A DNA stretch of 6,188 nt from Fidelibacterota bacterium (GCA_002718285.1 PBAR01000033.1:9992-16179), one strand, 5' to 3'. Counted from the stretch's first letter, positions 1 through 6,116 are shown. Program-made: numbers and translations. The notes: generated by a model from the letters alone, not told the origin.

Positions 1-213
1 CCTGAATATAACCTCCAAAATGAAGATTTAATTGTCAATGTAATATTTGAATCAGGTATATTGAAAAGTAAAGGTGAAGCAAGGAGAATGATCAAACAGA
101 ATGCTGTAAGACTGGATGGAAATGTTATTGATGATATAAAAACTACTATATCTCCAGGTGGTGTACAAATTTTGAAGGTTGGAAAAAGACGATTTATAAA
201 GGTGACTGAATGA
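1..213 (+). CDS. tyrS: Tyrosyl-tRNA synthetase, C-terminal S4 domain (5' truncated by window)
   Basis: Frame 1 is open from the first base to the TGA at 211-213 and gives 70 residues, the 3' end of a longer gene. The peptide has the S4 RNA-binding pattern: a hydrophobic helix ending in SGILKSKGEARRMIKQ, then AVRLDGNVIDD, and a closing ILKVGKRRFIKV strand. This arrangement, with the GKRRF ending a few residues before the stop, is the usual C-terminus of bacterial TyrRS, where the S4 domain helps bind tRNA-Tyr in the cytoplasm. The catalytic Rossmann domain with HIGH and KMSKS motifs lies outside the window, so the assignment rests on the S4 tail alone. Other S4 proteins, such as pseudouridine synthases, are less likely because they carry S4 at the N-terminus. 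The stop overlaps the next start as ATGA, indicating coupling to the phosphatase gene. Confidence 0.85.
   Translation, partial: PEYNLQNEDLIVNVIFESGILKSKGEARRMIKQNAVRLDGNVIDDIKTTISPGGVQILKVGKRRFIKVTE
199..205 (+). promoter_or_regulatory. Shine-Dalgarno sequence for the phosphatase gene
   Basis: AAGGTGA lies inside the last codons of tyrS, four bases before the ATG at 210. It is a good anti-16S match at slightly short spacing. It supports the ATG that overlaps the tyrS stop and translation from the tyrS transcript. The same heptamer precedes the permease start at 2703. Confidence 0.6.
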
Positions 214-1817
214 CTAAACTGCAAGCGTTATTCCTTGGGATATCAATATTTTATTTATCTTGTTTTTCACTTGGAAAAGAGAAGCCGAAATTAGTTGTAT
301 TGATGGTTGCAGATCAGATGAGGCCTGATCATTTGACACGATTTGATAGCCTCTATAATGGTGGGTTAAGATGGTTGATTGATAATGGTATCAATTTTAA
401 TAATTCCCATCATGAGCACAGTAATACATTGACTGGACCAGGTTATTTTACAATTGGTACGGGTAAATATCCTGGTTCGCAAGGAATATGGGGTAATGAT
501 TACTATGATAGGGAAATCGAGAAAACAGTTAATTGTGTAGAAGATTTTAATGCTGATCCTATCGGTGGTGATGGTAAGGCTCGTTCTTATTCTAGGCATA
601 ATTCAACTGGCATAGGTGATTGGTTGAAAGCTGCCAATCCAATCTCAAAGGTTTATTCTATTGCTGGAAAAGATAGGGCAGCTGTTTTTCTCGGAGGAAA
701 AAATCCTGACTTAGTTTTATACTATAACTATAAAGGTCAGTTTATTACGTCAAATTATTATACTGATCAAGCTCCTAATTGGTTAGAAAAATTTAATCTG
801 ATCCAGAATATATCAACTTATAAGGATTCTATTTGGCGTAGATCTTTTTCTGATAGTCTTTATTTGAAATATTCCCGAGAAGATAATTTTTCAGGTGAAA
901 AAGATACCTATCAGAGATTTCCCTACAGCCCAGTATTCCCAATTGGTTTTGATTCTGAAATCGATCCCAATAGTCAGATTATGGGGAGACCCTGGTTTGA
1001 AAGGATTATTCTTAATCTTGGATTGAAGATTATCCTTGAAGAATCACTGGGTATGGACAATAAACCAGATATTCTTTGTATTTCTTTTTCGGCAATGGAT
1101 TGGATGATTCATGATTATGGTCCTTTCTCTCAAGAAGTAATGGATGCCTGTATTAAACTTGATAAATATATCGGAGTTTTTATTAATGAGCTTGATAAGT
1201 TAATTGGGTTGGAGCATATTGAATTCATTTTTACTTCAGATCATGGTGGATTACCCTTACCTGAATTCCAGCAGAAAAATGGTATACAAGCTGGTCGAAT
1301 TAATCCGGATGAATTGTTGGAAGCTTACGAGTGGATAGAAGATGAAATTACTGAAGAATATGATAAGGATTTGTTTGTTAGAGATGGAATAAATTATTAC
1401 TTTGATTTGGAAACTCTAAAAAAAAGAAATATTCCATTGTCTAAACTTCAAAATATTGTGAAAAAATATCTTCCTAAAGTAGTTGGTATAGAAAAAGTTT
1501 TTACTAAGAAGGATATTTTAGAAGGAGATTCAACAGATAAAATTATTTACCGACTGCAGAATATGGTACATAAGGAAAAAAGTCCAGATGCTATATCTAT
1601 CGTATCACCTGGTTATTTATTTCGAAATCCTCATGGTACTAGTCATGGTTCTCCGTATGATTACGATACTCATGTGCCTCTATTATTTTCCAAAAAAGGG
1701 AGAAAAAAGAAATCTGTTTTGGATGCTACTGAAACCGTTGATATAGCGCCTACTATAGCTCGAATTTTAGGTATAAATCATCTTGCTAAATACGATGGTA
1801 AACCGTTGGATTTTTAA
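210..1817 (+). CDS. PafA-like alkaline phosphatase (secreted metal-dependent phosphomonoesterase)
   Basis: This 535-residue protein belongs to the alkaline phosphatase superfamily and most resembles PafA of Bacteroidota, which is about 546 residues long. PafA is a two-zinc enzyme that releases phosphate from a broad range of monoesters outside the cytoplasm. Residues 1-22 are a signal peptide: one Lys, a hydrophobic core, then SLG before KEK. Cys18 follows YLS, a poor lipobox, so lipidation is possible but weakly supported. By PafA numbering the whole active site can be placed: Asp35 (VADQM), nucleophile Thr75 (TGPG), Asn96 (GND), Lys154 and Arg156 (GKDR), Asp297 and His301 (MDWMIH), Asp344-His345 (SDHGG), His479 (TSHGS). 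Asn plus Lys-x-Arg is the monoesterase signature and argues against a phosphodiesterase of the NPP branch. The start is set by the signal peptide, the SD and the ATGA overlap with tyrS. The physiological substrate is not evident from context. Confidence 0.88.
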   Translation: MTKLQALFLGISIFYLSCFSLGKEKPKLVVLMVADQMRPDHLTRFDSLYNGGLRWLIDNGINFNNSHHEHSNTLTGPGYFTIGTGKYPGSQGIWGNDYYDREIEKTVNCVEDFNADPIGGDGKARSYSRHNSTGIGDWLKAANPISKVYSIAGKDRAAVFLGGKNPDLVLYYNYKGQFITSNYYTDQAPNWLEKFNLIQNISTYKDSIWRRSFSDSLYLKYSREDNFSGEKDTYQRFPYSPVFPIGFDSEIDPNSQIMGRPWFERIILNLGLKIILEESLGMDNKPDILCISFSAMDWMIHDYGPFSQEVMDACIKLDKYIGVFINELDKLIGLEHIEFIFTSDHGGLPLPEFQQKNGIQAGRINPDELLEAYEWIEDEITEEYDKDLFVRDGINYYFDLETLKKRNIPLSKLQNIVKKYLPKVVGIEKVFTKKDILEGDSTDKIIYRLQNMVHKEKSPDAISIVSPGYLFRNPHGTSHGSPYDYDTHVPLLFSKKGRKKKSVLDATETVDIAPTIARILGINHLAKYDGKPLDF

Positions 1818-2706
1818 TATTTTAGAACTTCTCACAATTACAAAAAAATACGAAGGTACACATGCAGTAGACAATGTATCATTTAAAGTTCAAAAGGGAG
1901 ATATATACGGTTTCCTAGGCCCAAACGGAGCTGGAAAAACCACTACTATCAGGATGATTATGGGGATTATCCATCCAGACTCGGGCAGCATAAATATAAT
2001 GGGCCATAATTGTAATCATACAGTTGGTGAAATTGTTGGATATCTTCCTGAAGATAGGGGTCTTTATCAAAAGCAAAAATTAGGGGAGATTATTGTATAT
2101 TTTGGGCTATTGCGCGGACTAGAAAAAAAAGTGGCAAAAACCAGAGCCATAGATTGGTTAGAACGATTCGAACTTGGTGATCAATATGACCGGCAAGTGG
2201 AAGAATTATCAAAAGGAAACCAGCAGAAAGTTCAATTTATACTATCTTTAATTCATGATCCTGCCTTAATCATTCTTGATGAACCTTTTACTGGCCTAGA
2301 CCCCTTAAACCAGTTACTGCTTAAAGAAATTATCCAGGAAAAAAGCGATTCAGGTACAACTATTTTATTTTCAACACATCAGATGGAGCAAGTAGAACGT
2401 TTATGTAACAATATATGTCTAATCAATAAAGGTAGGATTATTATTGAAGGAGATCTTGATTTAATCAGGGCTAATCACCAGAGTAATACCGTAGAATTAA
2501 GCTATGCTGGTGAATTAAATGAAAAAATGCTAGAGTCCTACTTTAATAAATTAAATATTACAAACTCTAAGATATCTGGGACTCTTAAAGGTGATTCATC
2601 ATCATTCTTAGGTTGGATTAATGAGATAGTCTCTGTGAAATCTTTTCAGGTTAAAGCGCCAACCTTAGAAGAGATATTTATTGAAAAGGTGAAATCAAAC
2701 GAATGA
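1795..2706 (+). CDS. ABC-2 transporter ATP-binding protein, NatA-like
   Basis: This cytoplasmic ATPase powers the exporter whose permease follows. The frame opens at a TTG at 1783; numbering from there (307 residues), Walker A GPNGAGKT is 46-53, signature LSKGNQQK 142-149, Walker B LIILDEP 162-168, D-loop GLD 171-173 and H-loop His199. The LSKGNQQK signature, the LPEDRGLY segment near 88-95 and a C-terminal extension from about 220 (IIEGDLDLIRANH, ending APTLEEIFIEKV) are typical of NatA-type ATPases with a DUF4162-like tail. Homology to other ABC ATPases begins only near residue 14 (ILELLTITKKYEG). The ATG at 1795, used here, overlaps the phosphatase by 23 bases but has no SD. TTG 1783 and a non-canonical ATT at 1819, just after the phosphatase stop, are alternatives. 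The stop overlaps the permease start as ATGA. The substrate is unknown; Na+ or drug export is known for relatives only. Confidence 0.9.
   Translation: MVNRWIFNILELLTITKKYEGTHAVDNVSFKVQKGDIYGFLGPNGAGKTTTIRMIMGIIHPDSGSINIMGHNCNHTVGEIVGYLPEDRGLYQKQKLGEIIVYFGLLRGLEKKVAKTRAIDWLERFELGDQYDRQVEELSKGNQQKVQFILSLIHDPALIILDEPFTGLDPLNQLLLKEIIQEKSDSGTTILFSTHQMEQVERLCNNICLINKGRIIIEGDLDLIRANHQSNTVELSYAGELNEKMLESYFNKLNITNSKISGTLKGDSSSFLGWINEIVSVKSFQVKAPTLEEIFIEKVKSNE
2686..2692 (+). promoter_or_regulatory. Shine-Dalgarno sequence for the permease gene
   Basis: AAGGTGA sits in the last codons of the ATPase gene, ten bases before the ATG at 2703. It supports that start and the overlapping, coupled arrangement of the two transporter genes. 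Confidence 0.6.
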
Positions 2707-3929
2707 ATCAAATTTGGATTATTTTGAAGTGGGAGTTTATAAATCGAGTTCGATCTAAATTATTTATCATTACTACCTTTTTACTACCGTTTTTTATGGT
2801 AGGAATGATGTATGTCCCTGCTATTCTTATGGATCTAGAGCCAGAAACAATTACTAAAGTAGGTCTTGTTTACGAAGATTCTATCGGGGCCTTAATAGAA
2901 CGTTTTAAAAAACAGATAACAAATAATTATAGTTTGAAAAATGGGAATCCCCAGTTTTTATTTAATCGCTCTATCGATGAAATAGAAGCCTTAGATAGTG
3001 TAGCAGCTAAATCCTTAGATGGTTATCTTCATATTCCTTCATCAATTTTAGATACTGGTTCAGTACATTATTATAGTCATTCCCTTAGTAATGTAAAATT
3101 ATATGGACAACTTAGAAGAACGTTAAATCAGGTTGTTATTGAAGAACGGATGATTAGCCAGAATATTGATATTGATATTGTCGGGGAACTGAGCCGGAAT
3201 ATTAATTTTGAGACCTTTGAAGTTGATCGGGATGGATATGCTTCAGAAGGGGATATAATGTCAAGTTTTTTTATCCCGTATCTATTTTTGATGATTTTAT
3301 TTATGACCATATTTATGAGTGGTCAGCTATTGCTTAGATCTGTGATTGAAGAACGGAATAATCGAACTATAGAAATATTACTTTCATCAGTAAAACCTGA
3401 TGAATTGATGGTCGGGAAAATAATGGGGCTAGGCGCTCTTGGACTAACACAGATGGTTTTTTATCTTCTTGTTGGTTTAATCACAGCACATTATAGAGAT
3501 ATGGCAGTTATTGAATTGCGACAGTTACCAATCTTTTTAATTTATTTTACAACAGGATACCTTTTTTTTGCTTCTATTTATGCGGCTATGGGAACATTGT
3601 TTACCTCTGAACAAGAAGCTCAACAGACTAGTGGTATTATTGGTATTATTGCAGTGCTACCTTTAATCTTTGCATCTTATTTTATTACGAACCCTGGGTC
3701 TTCATTTACCGTAGGCATATCCTATTTCCCACCTCTTACACCATTTATGATGATTCTTAGGCTTGGCACTGGTACCGTTGATTGGATTGAAATATTACTT
3801 ACAACCATAATTATGATTATTTCTTGTTGGGGTATGATTAAGCTATCTGGAAAGATATTTCGTACGGCTATTCTTCTTTACGGCAAAAGAGCAACAATGA
3901 AAGAAATCATTCATTGGGTTAAAGCCTGA
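2703..3929 (+). CDS. ABC-2 transporter permease, NatB/YhaP-like
   Basis: This 408-residue inner-membrane protein is the partner of the preceding ATPase. It has the ABC-2 export permease layout. A short cytoplasmic N-terminus with the WEFINRVRSKLF motif leads into membrane segment 1 (about 20-42). A large extracytoplasmic domain follows (about 45-185). A cluster of about five membrane segments covers roughly 187-210, 240-262, 275-300, 310-328 and 361-382. The conserved cytoplasmic loop VIEERNNRTIEILLSSVKPDELMVGK (214-239) is a family hallmark, as is YFPPLTPFMMILRL (341-354). Length and architecture match NatB/YhaP-type permeases with the ABC2_membrane_3 fold. The ATG at 2703 overlaps the ATPase stop by four bases. 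The exported compound cannot be read from the sequence. The last three coding positions and the stop lie in the left arm of the 3919-3973 inverted repeat. Confidence 0.88.
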   Translation: MNQIWIILKWEFINRVRSKLFIITTFLLPFFMVGMMYVPAILMDLEPETITKVGLVYEDSIGALIERFKKQITNNYSLKNGNPQFLFNRSIDEIEALDSVAAKSLDGYLHIPSSILDTGSVHYYSHSLSNVKLYGQLRRTLNQVVIEERMISQNIDIDIVGELSRNINFETFEVDRDGYASEGDIMSSFFIPYLFLMILFMTIFMSGQLLLRSVIEERNNRTIEILLSSVKPDELMVGKIMGLGALGLTQMVFYLLVGLITAHYRDMAVIELRQLPIFLIYFTTGYLFFASIYAAMGTLFTSEQEAQQTSGIIGIIAVLPLIFASYFITNPGSSFTVGISYFPPLTPFMMILRLGTGTVDWIEILLTTIIMIISCWGMIKLSGKIFRTAILLYGKRATMKEIIHWVKA

Positions 3930-3973
3930 ATTTTGTTTCCAAAATAAAAATTTTATCTAAATTCAGGCTTTAA
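3919..3973 (+). promoter_or_regulatory. Perfect 15-bp inverted repeat spanning permease stop and CNNM start
   Basis: The left arm 3919-3933 (TTAAAGCCTGAATTT) and right arm 3959-3973 are exact reverse complements around a 25-base loop. Within the loop, AAAAT (3941-3945) and ATTTT (3950-3954) can form a small inner stem. The left arm includes the permease stop codon; the right arm includes the only SD-like bases before the next gene (AGG at 3965-3967) and the A of its ATG. No T-tract follows on either strand, so it does not look like a standard intrinsic terminator. An RNA hairpin here could mask the CNNM ribosome site or act as an RNA-processing or partial termination point; function is inferred. 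Confidence 0.65.
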
Positions 3974-5016
3974 TGACAGCACTAATTTTCTACTTTCTTG
4001 TTGCCCTTCTGGTATCATTCCTTTGTTCTCTTCTTGAATCCATTCTATTAAGTATTTCTTTAGCACAGGTTTCTGTGATGGAGAAAGAAGGTCTTAGATC
4101 AGGAAAAATAATGAATGGTTTAAAAAATAATATTAACCGTCCGTTAGCAGCAATCTTGACAGTCAATACTGTAGCTAATACAGTCGGTGCAGCTGGAGTT
4201 GGAGCCCAGACACTAAAAGTATACGGTAATGAATGGGTTGCATTAGCATCAGCGATCCTAACACTTTCTATTCTAATTTTTTCAGAAATAATTCCAAAAA
4301 CAATTGGTGCAATTTACCATAAGACTTTGGCTGCATTTGCTGCTTATACTATTAATGGATTAATGTTTATTTCCTGGCCCTTTGTCGTATTATCCGAGTC
4401 AATGTCAGGATTATTAAAAAATGGAAATAATGATCAATCGAAAGCTTCTAGAGAAGAATTATTAGCAATGGCAGAGATTAGCGAAGATGAGGGGAGTATT
4501 GATGAATATGAAGGTGATATTATTGAAAATTTGATGAAGCTAGATAATATTCTAGTAGAAGATGTAATGACTCCTCGAACTGTGATTTTTGCATTGCAAA
4601 AAGATCATACTGTTGCTCAAGTAATAGAAGATCATTCGCCTATTGCTTTTTCAAGGATTCCAGTTTATGATAAGGATTTGGATGATGTGATTGGAATTGT
4701 TAGTAGATACACTTTGGTTAATAAGCAGGGTGAAGATCAATTTGATATAAAAATGAAAGAAATGCTTAAGCCTATCCATACTGTTGTGGAAAAAGAATCT
4801 GTTTTGAATATATTGGAAGAATTTGTAAAGCGTCGTCAACAAATCTTTATGGTGACTGATGAGTTTGGAACGACCACAGGTTTAATAACTCTTGAAGATG
4901 CTATTGAAACATTGCTTGGTGTTGAGATTGTTGATGAACATGACCACGTTGTAGATATGCGTAAACTAGCAAAAGCTAAGTTGAGACAAAAAGAAGTAAA
5001 AGAACAAAAACGATAG
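3973..5016 (+). CDS. CNNM (DUF21) membrane protein with CBS domain pair
   Basis: This 347-residue inner-membrane protein belongs to the CNNM/CorC group, often labelled hemolysin-like and linked in characterised members to Mg2+ or Co2+ homeostasis. The N-terminal DUF21 domain (about 1-150) starts directly with a membrane helix. It contains NRPLAAILTVNTVANTVGAAGVG (55-77) and the hallmark FSEIIPKTIGA (103-113). An acidic linker (160-185) leads to two CBS motifs: VMTPRTVIFAL (198-208) with SRIPVYDKDLDDVIGIV, then MVTDEFGTTTGLITLEDAIETLLG (293-316) and GVEIVDEHD. CBS pairs usually bind adenine nucleotides. The C-terminal CorC_HlyC domain of the ~420-residue members is absent; a short basic tail ends the protein, as in other short family members. 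The start at 3973 is needed to keep helix 1, though its SD (AGG) is weak and lies in the inverted repeat. Substrate and direction of transport are not shown. Confidence 0.88.
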   Translation: MTALIFYFLVALLVSFLCSLLESILLSISLAQVSVMEKEGLRSGKIMNGLKNNINRPLAAILTVNTVANTVGAAGVGAQTLKVYGNEWVALASAILTLSILIFSEIIPKTIGAIYHKTLAAFAAYTINGLMFISWPFVVLSESMSGLLKNGNNDQSKASREELLAMAEISEDEGSIDEYEGDIIENLMKLDNILVEDVMTPRTVIFALQKDHTVAQVIEDHSPIAFSRIPVYDKDLDDVIGIVSRYTLVNKQGEDQFDIKMKEMLKPIHTVVEKESVLNILEEFVKRRQQIFMVTDEFGTTTGLITLEDAIETLLGVEIVDEHDHVVDMRKLAKAKLRQKEVKEQKR

Positions 5017-5077
5017 TTTATGTGTATATACATTGTAGCTAAAGGACATGAATTATAAATTTCCCGGCTTATTTCTC

Positions 5078-5083
5078 AGGAGA
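5078..5083 (+). promoter_or_regulatory. Strong Shine-Dalgarno sequence of the small MAKK protein
   Basis: AGGAGA, ten bases before the ATG at 5094, is the best ribosome-binding site in the window. It fixes the start and shows that this gene is translated independently of the CNNM gene 77 bp upstream. No convincing promoter was identified in 5017-5077. Confidence 0.7.
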
Positions 5084-5093
5084 ATAGAATAAA

Positions 5094-5543
5094 ATGGCAA
5101 AAAAACAGACAAGTTTCGCTGACAAAGCTTCTCGGCTTGGTAAAGATGCTGAAGCAACATATGCAAAATATATAAGAAGCGTTCAATCGGAAAAAACAGG
5201 AAAGTGGCGCTTTAACGAACAAATGATTCGAATAGATAAAGGGGAGACTTTAGATGCAGCATTAAAGCGCATGGATAAAGTTGCTAACCTTGTGGATATT
5301 GATTTGACCCAATTCTTGAAAGAAAAATCAATAGAGAAACCTGATAGCGGCAAAAAAGATTCAATCGAAGTAGATGCTAAAGCTCCTTCAGATAGTATTT
5401 CACCAGAACATAATTTAGTCAAAGATGAAAATATGGAAAGAAAGAAAGATAATTCATCAATCAATAAAGAAATTGATTCTGCATCTAATGAAAGTGAATT
5501 AAAAGATAGTGGTGAATCTGATTTAACTAATGAAGAAGAGTAG
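5094..5543 (+). CDS. Small basic protein with DUF4295-like N-terminus and acidic low-complexity tail
   Basis: The 149-residue product has two parts. Residues 1-77 are mostly basic and apparently ordered: MAKKQTSFADK, then YAKYIRSVQSEKTGKWRFNEQMIRID (23-48), then a predicted helix DAALKRMDKVANLVDIDLTQFLKEK. The MAKK opening and the KxIRSVxSEKTGxxxFxEQM pattern recall the very short DUF4295 proteins of Bacteroidota, whose role is not established; this likeness is from memory and needs a profile search. Residues 78-149 are dominated by Ser, Asp, Glu, Lys and Asn, with no hydrophobic core, and look disordered, ending TNEEE. No signal peptide or membrane segment is present, so it should be cytoplasmic. 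The strong SD and clean frame argue for a real gene. It lies 34 bp before tRNA-Ser(GGA) and may share the terminator at 5681-5713. Confidence 0.75.
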   Translation: MAKKQTSFADKASRLGKDAEATYAKYIRSVQSEKTGKWRFNEQMIRIDKGETLDAALKRMDKVANLVDIDLTQFLKEKSIEKPDSGKKDSIEVDAKAPSDSISPEHNLVKDENMERKKDNSSINKEIDSASNESELKDSGESDLTNEEE

Positions 5544-5577
5544 TAGATCTGGAATAATATATTGTTGTCATATCTTT

Positions 5578-5665
5578 GGAGAGGTGGCCGAGCGGCTGAA
5601 GGCGCACGCTTGGAAAGCGTGTATGCGTTAATAGCGTATCGTGGGTTCGAATCCCACTCTCTCCG
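5578..5665 (+). tRNA. tRNA-Ser(GGA)
   Basis: All arms of a class II tRNA are present in 88 bases. The acceptor GGAGAGG (5578-5584) pairs with 5658-5664, with one G-U at the inner end. The D-stem is GCC/GGC (5587-5589, 5601-5603). The anticodon stem CACGC/GCGTG encloses loop TTGGAAA with anticodon GGA at 5612-5614. A long variable arm covers 5622-5640. The T-arm is GTGGG-TTCGAAT-CCCAC (5641-5657). The discriminator is G (5665), as expected for serine. The 3' CCA is not encoded (the next bases are CAT), so it must be added by tRNA nucleotidyltransferase. It decodes UCC and UCU. Confidence 0.97.
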
Positions 5666-5680
5666 CATCAATCTATTGAT

Positions 5681-5713
5681 AAAAAAAGCCCCAAATGACT
5701 GGGGGCTTTTTTT
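5681..5713 (+). terminator. Intrinsic terminator downstream of tRNA-Ser(GGA)
   Basis: A 12-bp stem (A7-GCCCC at 5681-5692 with GGGGC-T7 at 5702-5713) closes a nine-base loop and ends in seven T. It lies 16 bp after the tRNA and would end a transcript carrying the tRNA and possibly the small protein gene. The A-run on the other side means it could also work on the - strand. Confidence 0.9.
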
Positions 5714-5754
5714 ATATTGTAAATGGGGAATGATTAAGTGGTCATACACTAGTC

Positions 5755-5772
5755 TGTCCCAGTTTTGTCCCA
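5755..5772. repeat. TGTCCCA direct repeat, 11-bp period
   Basis: TGTCCCA occurs at 5755-5761 and again at 5766-5772, one helical turn apart, 42 bp beyond the terminator. The spacing is that of a protein-binding tandem site, but no regulator or regulated gene is apparent. Confidence 0.4.
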
Positions 5773-5810
5773 TTGTTAGTTAAGAAATAATAGATTTTTT
5801 ATATTCAGTA

Positions 5811-5858
5811 GTGGTTTCTAAGTAGAAACCCACCAAACGACCCAAGTGGGCACGGTGG
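5811..5858 (+). other. Structured segment with competing hairpins
   Basis: GTGGTTTCT (5811-5819) pairs with 5824-5833, leaving one bulged C and an AAGT tetraloop. The CCACC at 5830-5834, part of that stem, can instead pair with GGTGG at 5854-5858 and enclose a small CCC/GGG hairpin (5841-5850). The segment is clearly richer in G+C than its surroundings. It does not match a riboswitch or RNA family that I recognise. Confidence 0.35.
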
Positions 5859-5953
5859 TTAGGTACTTGATATACATTTAATTAAAGTTTGCTGAATTTT
5901 TTTCTTTGTAAAAACTTATCGCGAATCTAATAATATAACATTATAATGATGAC

Positions 5954-5976
5954 AAATACCTTAGTAGGGTTTTTTT
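5954..5976 (+). terminator. Weak terminator-like hairpin with T-run
   Basis: ACC (5958-5960) can pair with GGT (5968-5970), and after a T-T mismatch AAA (5954-5956) with following Ts, ahead of a run of seven T (5970-5976). The stem is short, so it is only a candidate end for a small transcript from the spacer. Confidence 0.25.
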
Positions 5977-6068
5977 GTTTGTACATCGATTAGTAATTTC
6001 CTGGGCTATACATTGTGGAATTTTTCAAATTCATTTCGATTTAATAAAGTTATTGAAAAGAAAAAATG

Positions 6069-6099
6069 ACACAAAAATGGAACTCAAGTATTTTTGTGT
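6069..6099. repeat. 10-bp perfect inverted repeat upstream of tRNA-Ser(UGA)
   Basis: ACACAAAAAT (6069-6078) and ATTTTTGTGT (6090-6099) flank an 11-base centre, ending 17 bp before the tRNA. TTATAT at 6101-6106 next to it could be the tRNA promoter's -10 element. The repeat could be an operator or a weak terminator hairpin for upstream transcription. Confidence 0.45.
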
Positions 6100-6116
6100 G
6101 TTATATTTCTCATCTG

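Larger units (their letters stand above)
5714..6116. other. Non-coding spacer between two tRNA-Ser genes
   Basis: This ~400-bp AT-rich stretch holds no open frame with a plausible ribosome site or recognisable product on either strand. It contains a TGTCCCA direct repeat (5755-5772), a GC-richer structured segment (5811-5858), a weak hairpin before a T-run (5954-5976), a 6-bp inverted repeat GAATTT/AAATTC (6018-6032) and a 10-bp inverted repeat just before the second tRNA (6069-6099). No copy of the tRNA-Ser(GGA) 3' end was seen, so there is no sign of an attachment-site duplication for the first tRNA. Confidence 0.7.

Noticed and set aside
3128..3310. - strand open frame inside the permease gene
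   Set aside because: It is the complement of a well-supported membrane protein gene, with no SD and no recognisable product; the same applies to the - strand frames at 366-599, 4651-4842 and 4836-5033.
3919..3973. Small invertible element or MITE defined by the 15-bp inverted repeat
   Set aside because: The 25-bp interior is too short, there are no flanking target-site duplications, and the left arm is coding sequence that fits the permease C-terminus.
5571..5578. TATCTTTG, an exact match to the Bacteroidota -7 box TAnnTTTG
   Set aside because: It ends on the first base of tRNA-Ser(GGA), so transcription would start inside the tRNA; taken as coincidence.
5667..5680. ATCAAT/ATTGAT inverted repeat directly after tRNA-Ser(GGA)
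   Set aside because: The two-base loop cannot form a stable hairpin; the true terminator follows it immediately.
5183..5773. Long - strand open frame of 196 codons covering the tRNA-Ser(GGA) region
   Set aside because: It is the complement of the small protein gene, the tRNA and the terminator. Its WDSNPR stretch is the well-known artefact of translating a tRNA T-arm backwards. It has no SD.
5562..5783. + strand open frame of 73 codons through tRNA-Ser(GGA)
   Set aside because: It reads straight through the tRNA and the intrinsic terminator and starts at a TTG without an SD; GFESHSL is translated T-arm sequence.
5906..5933. Promoter-like TTGTAA, 16 bp, TAATAA
   Set aside because: It is a weak match in very AT-rich DNA, and a transcript from it would reach the T-run at 5970 after only about 35 bases. 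Not enough support to annotate.
5946..5993. 15-codon frame starting MMTNT in the spacer
   Set aside because: It is very short, has no SD, and runs across a T-run that looks like a terminator.
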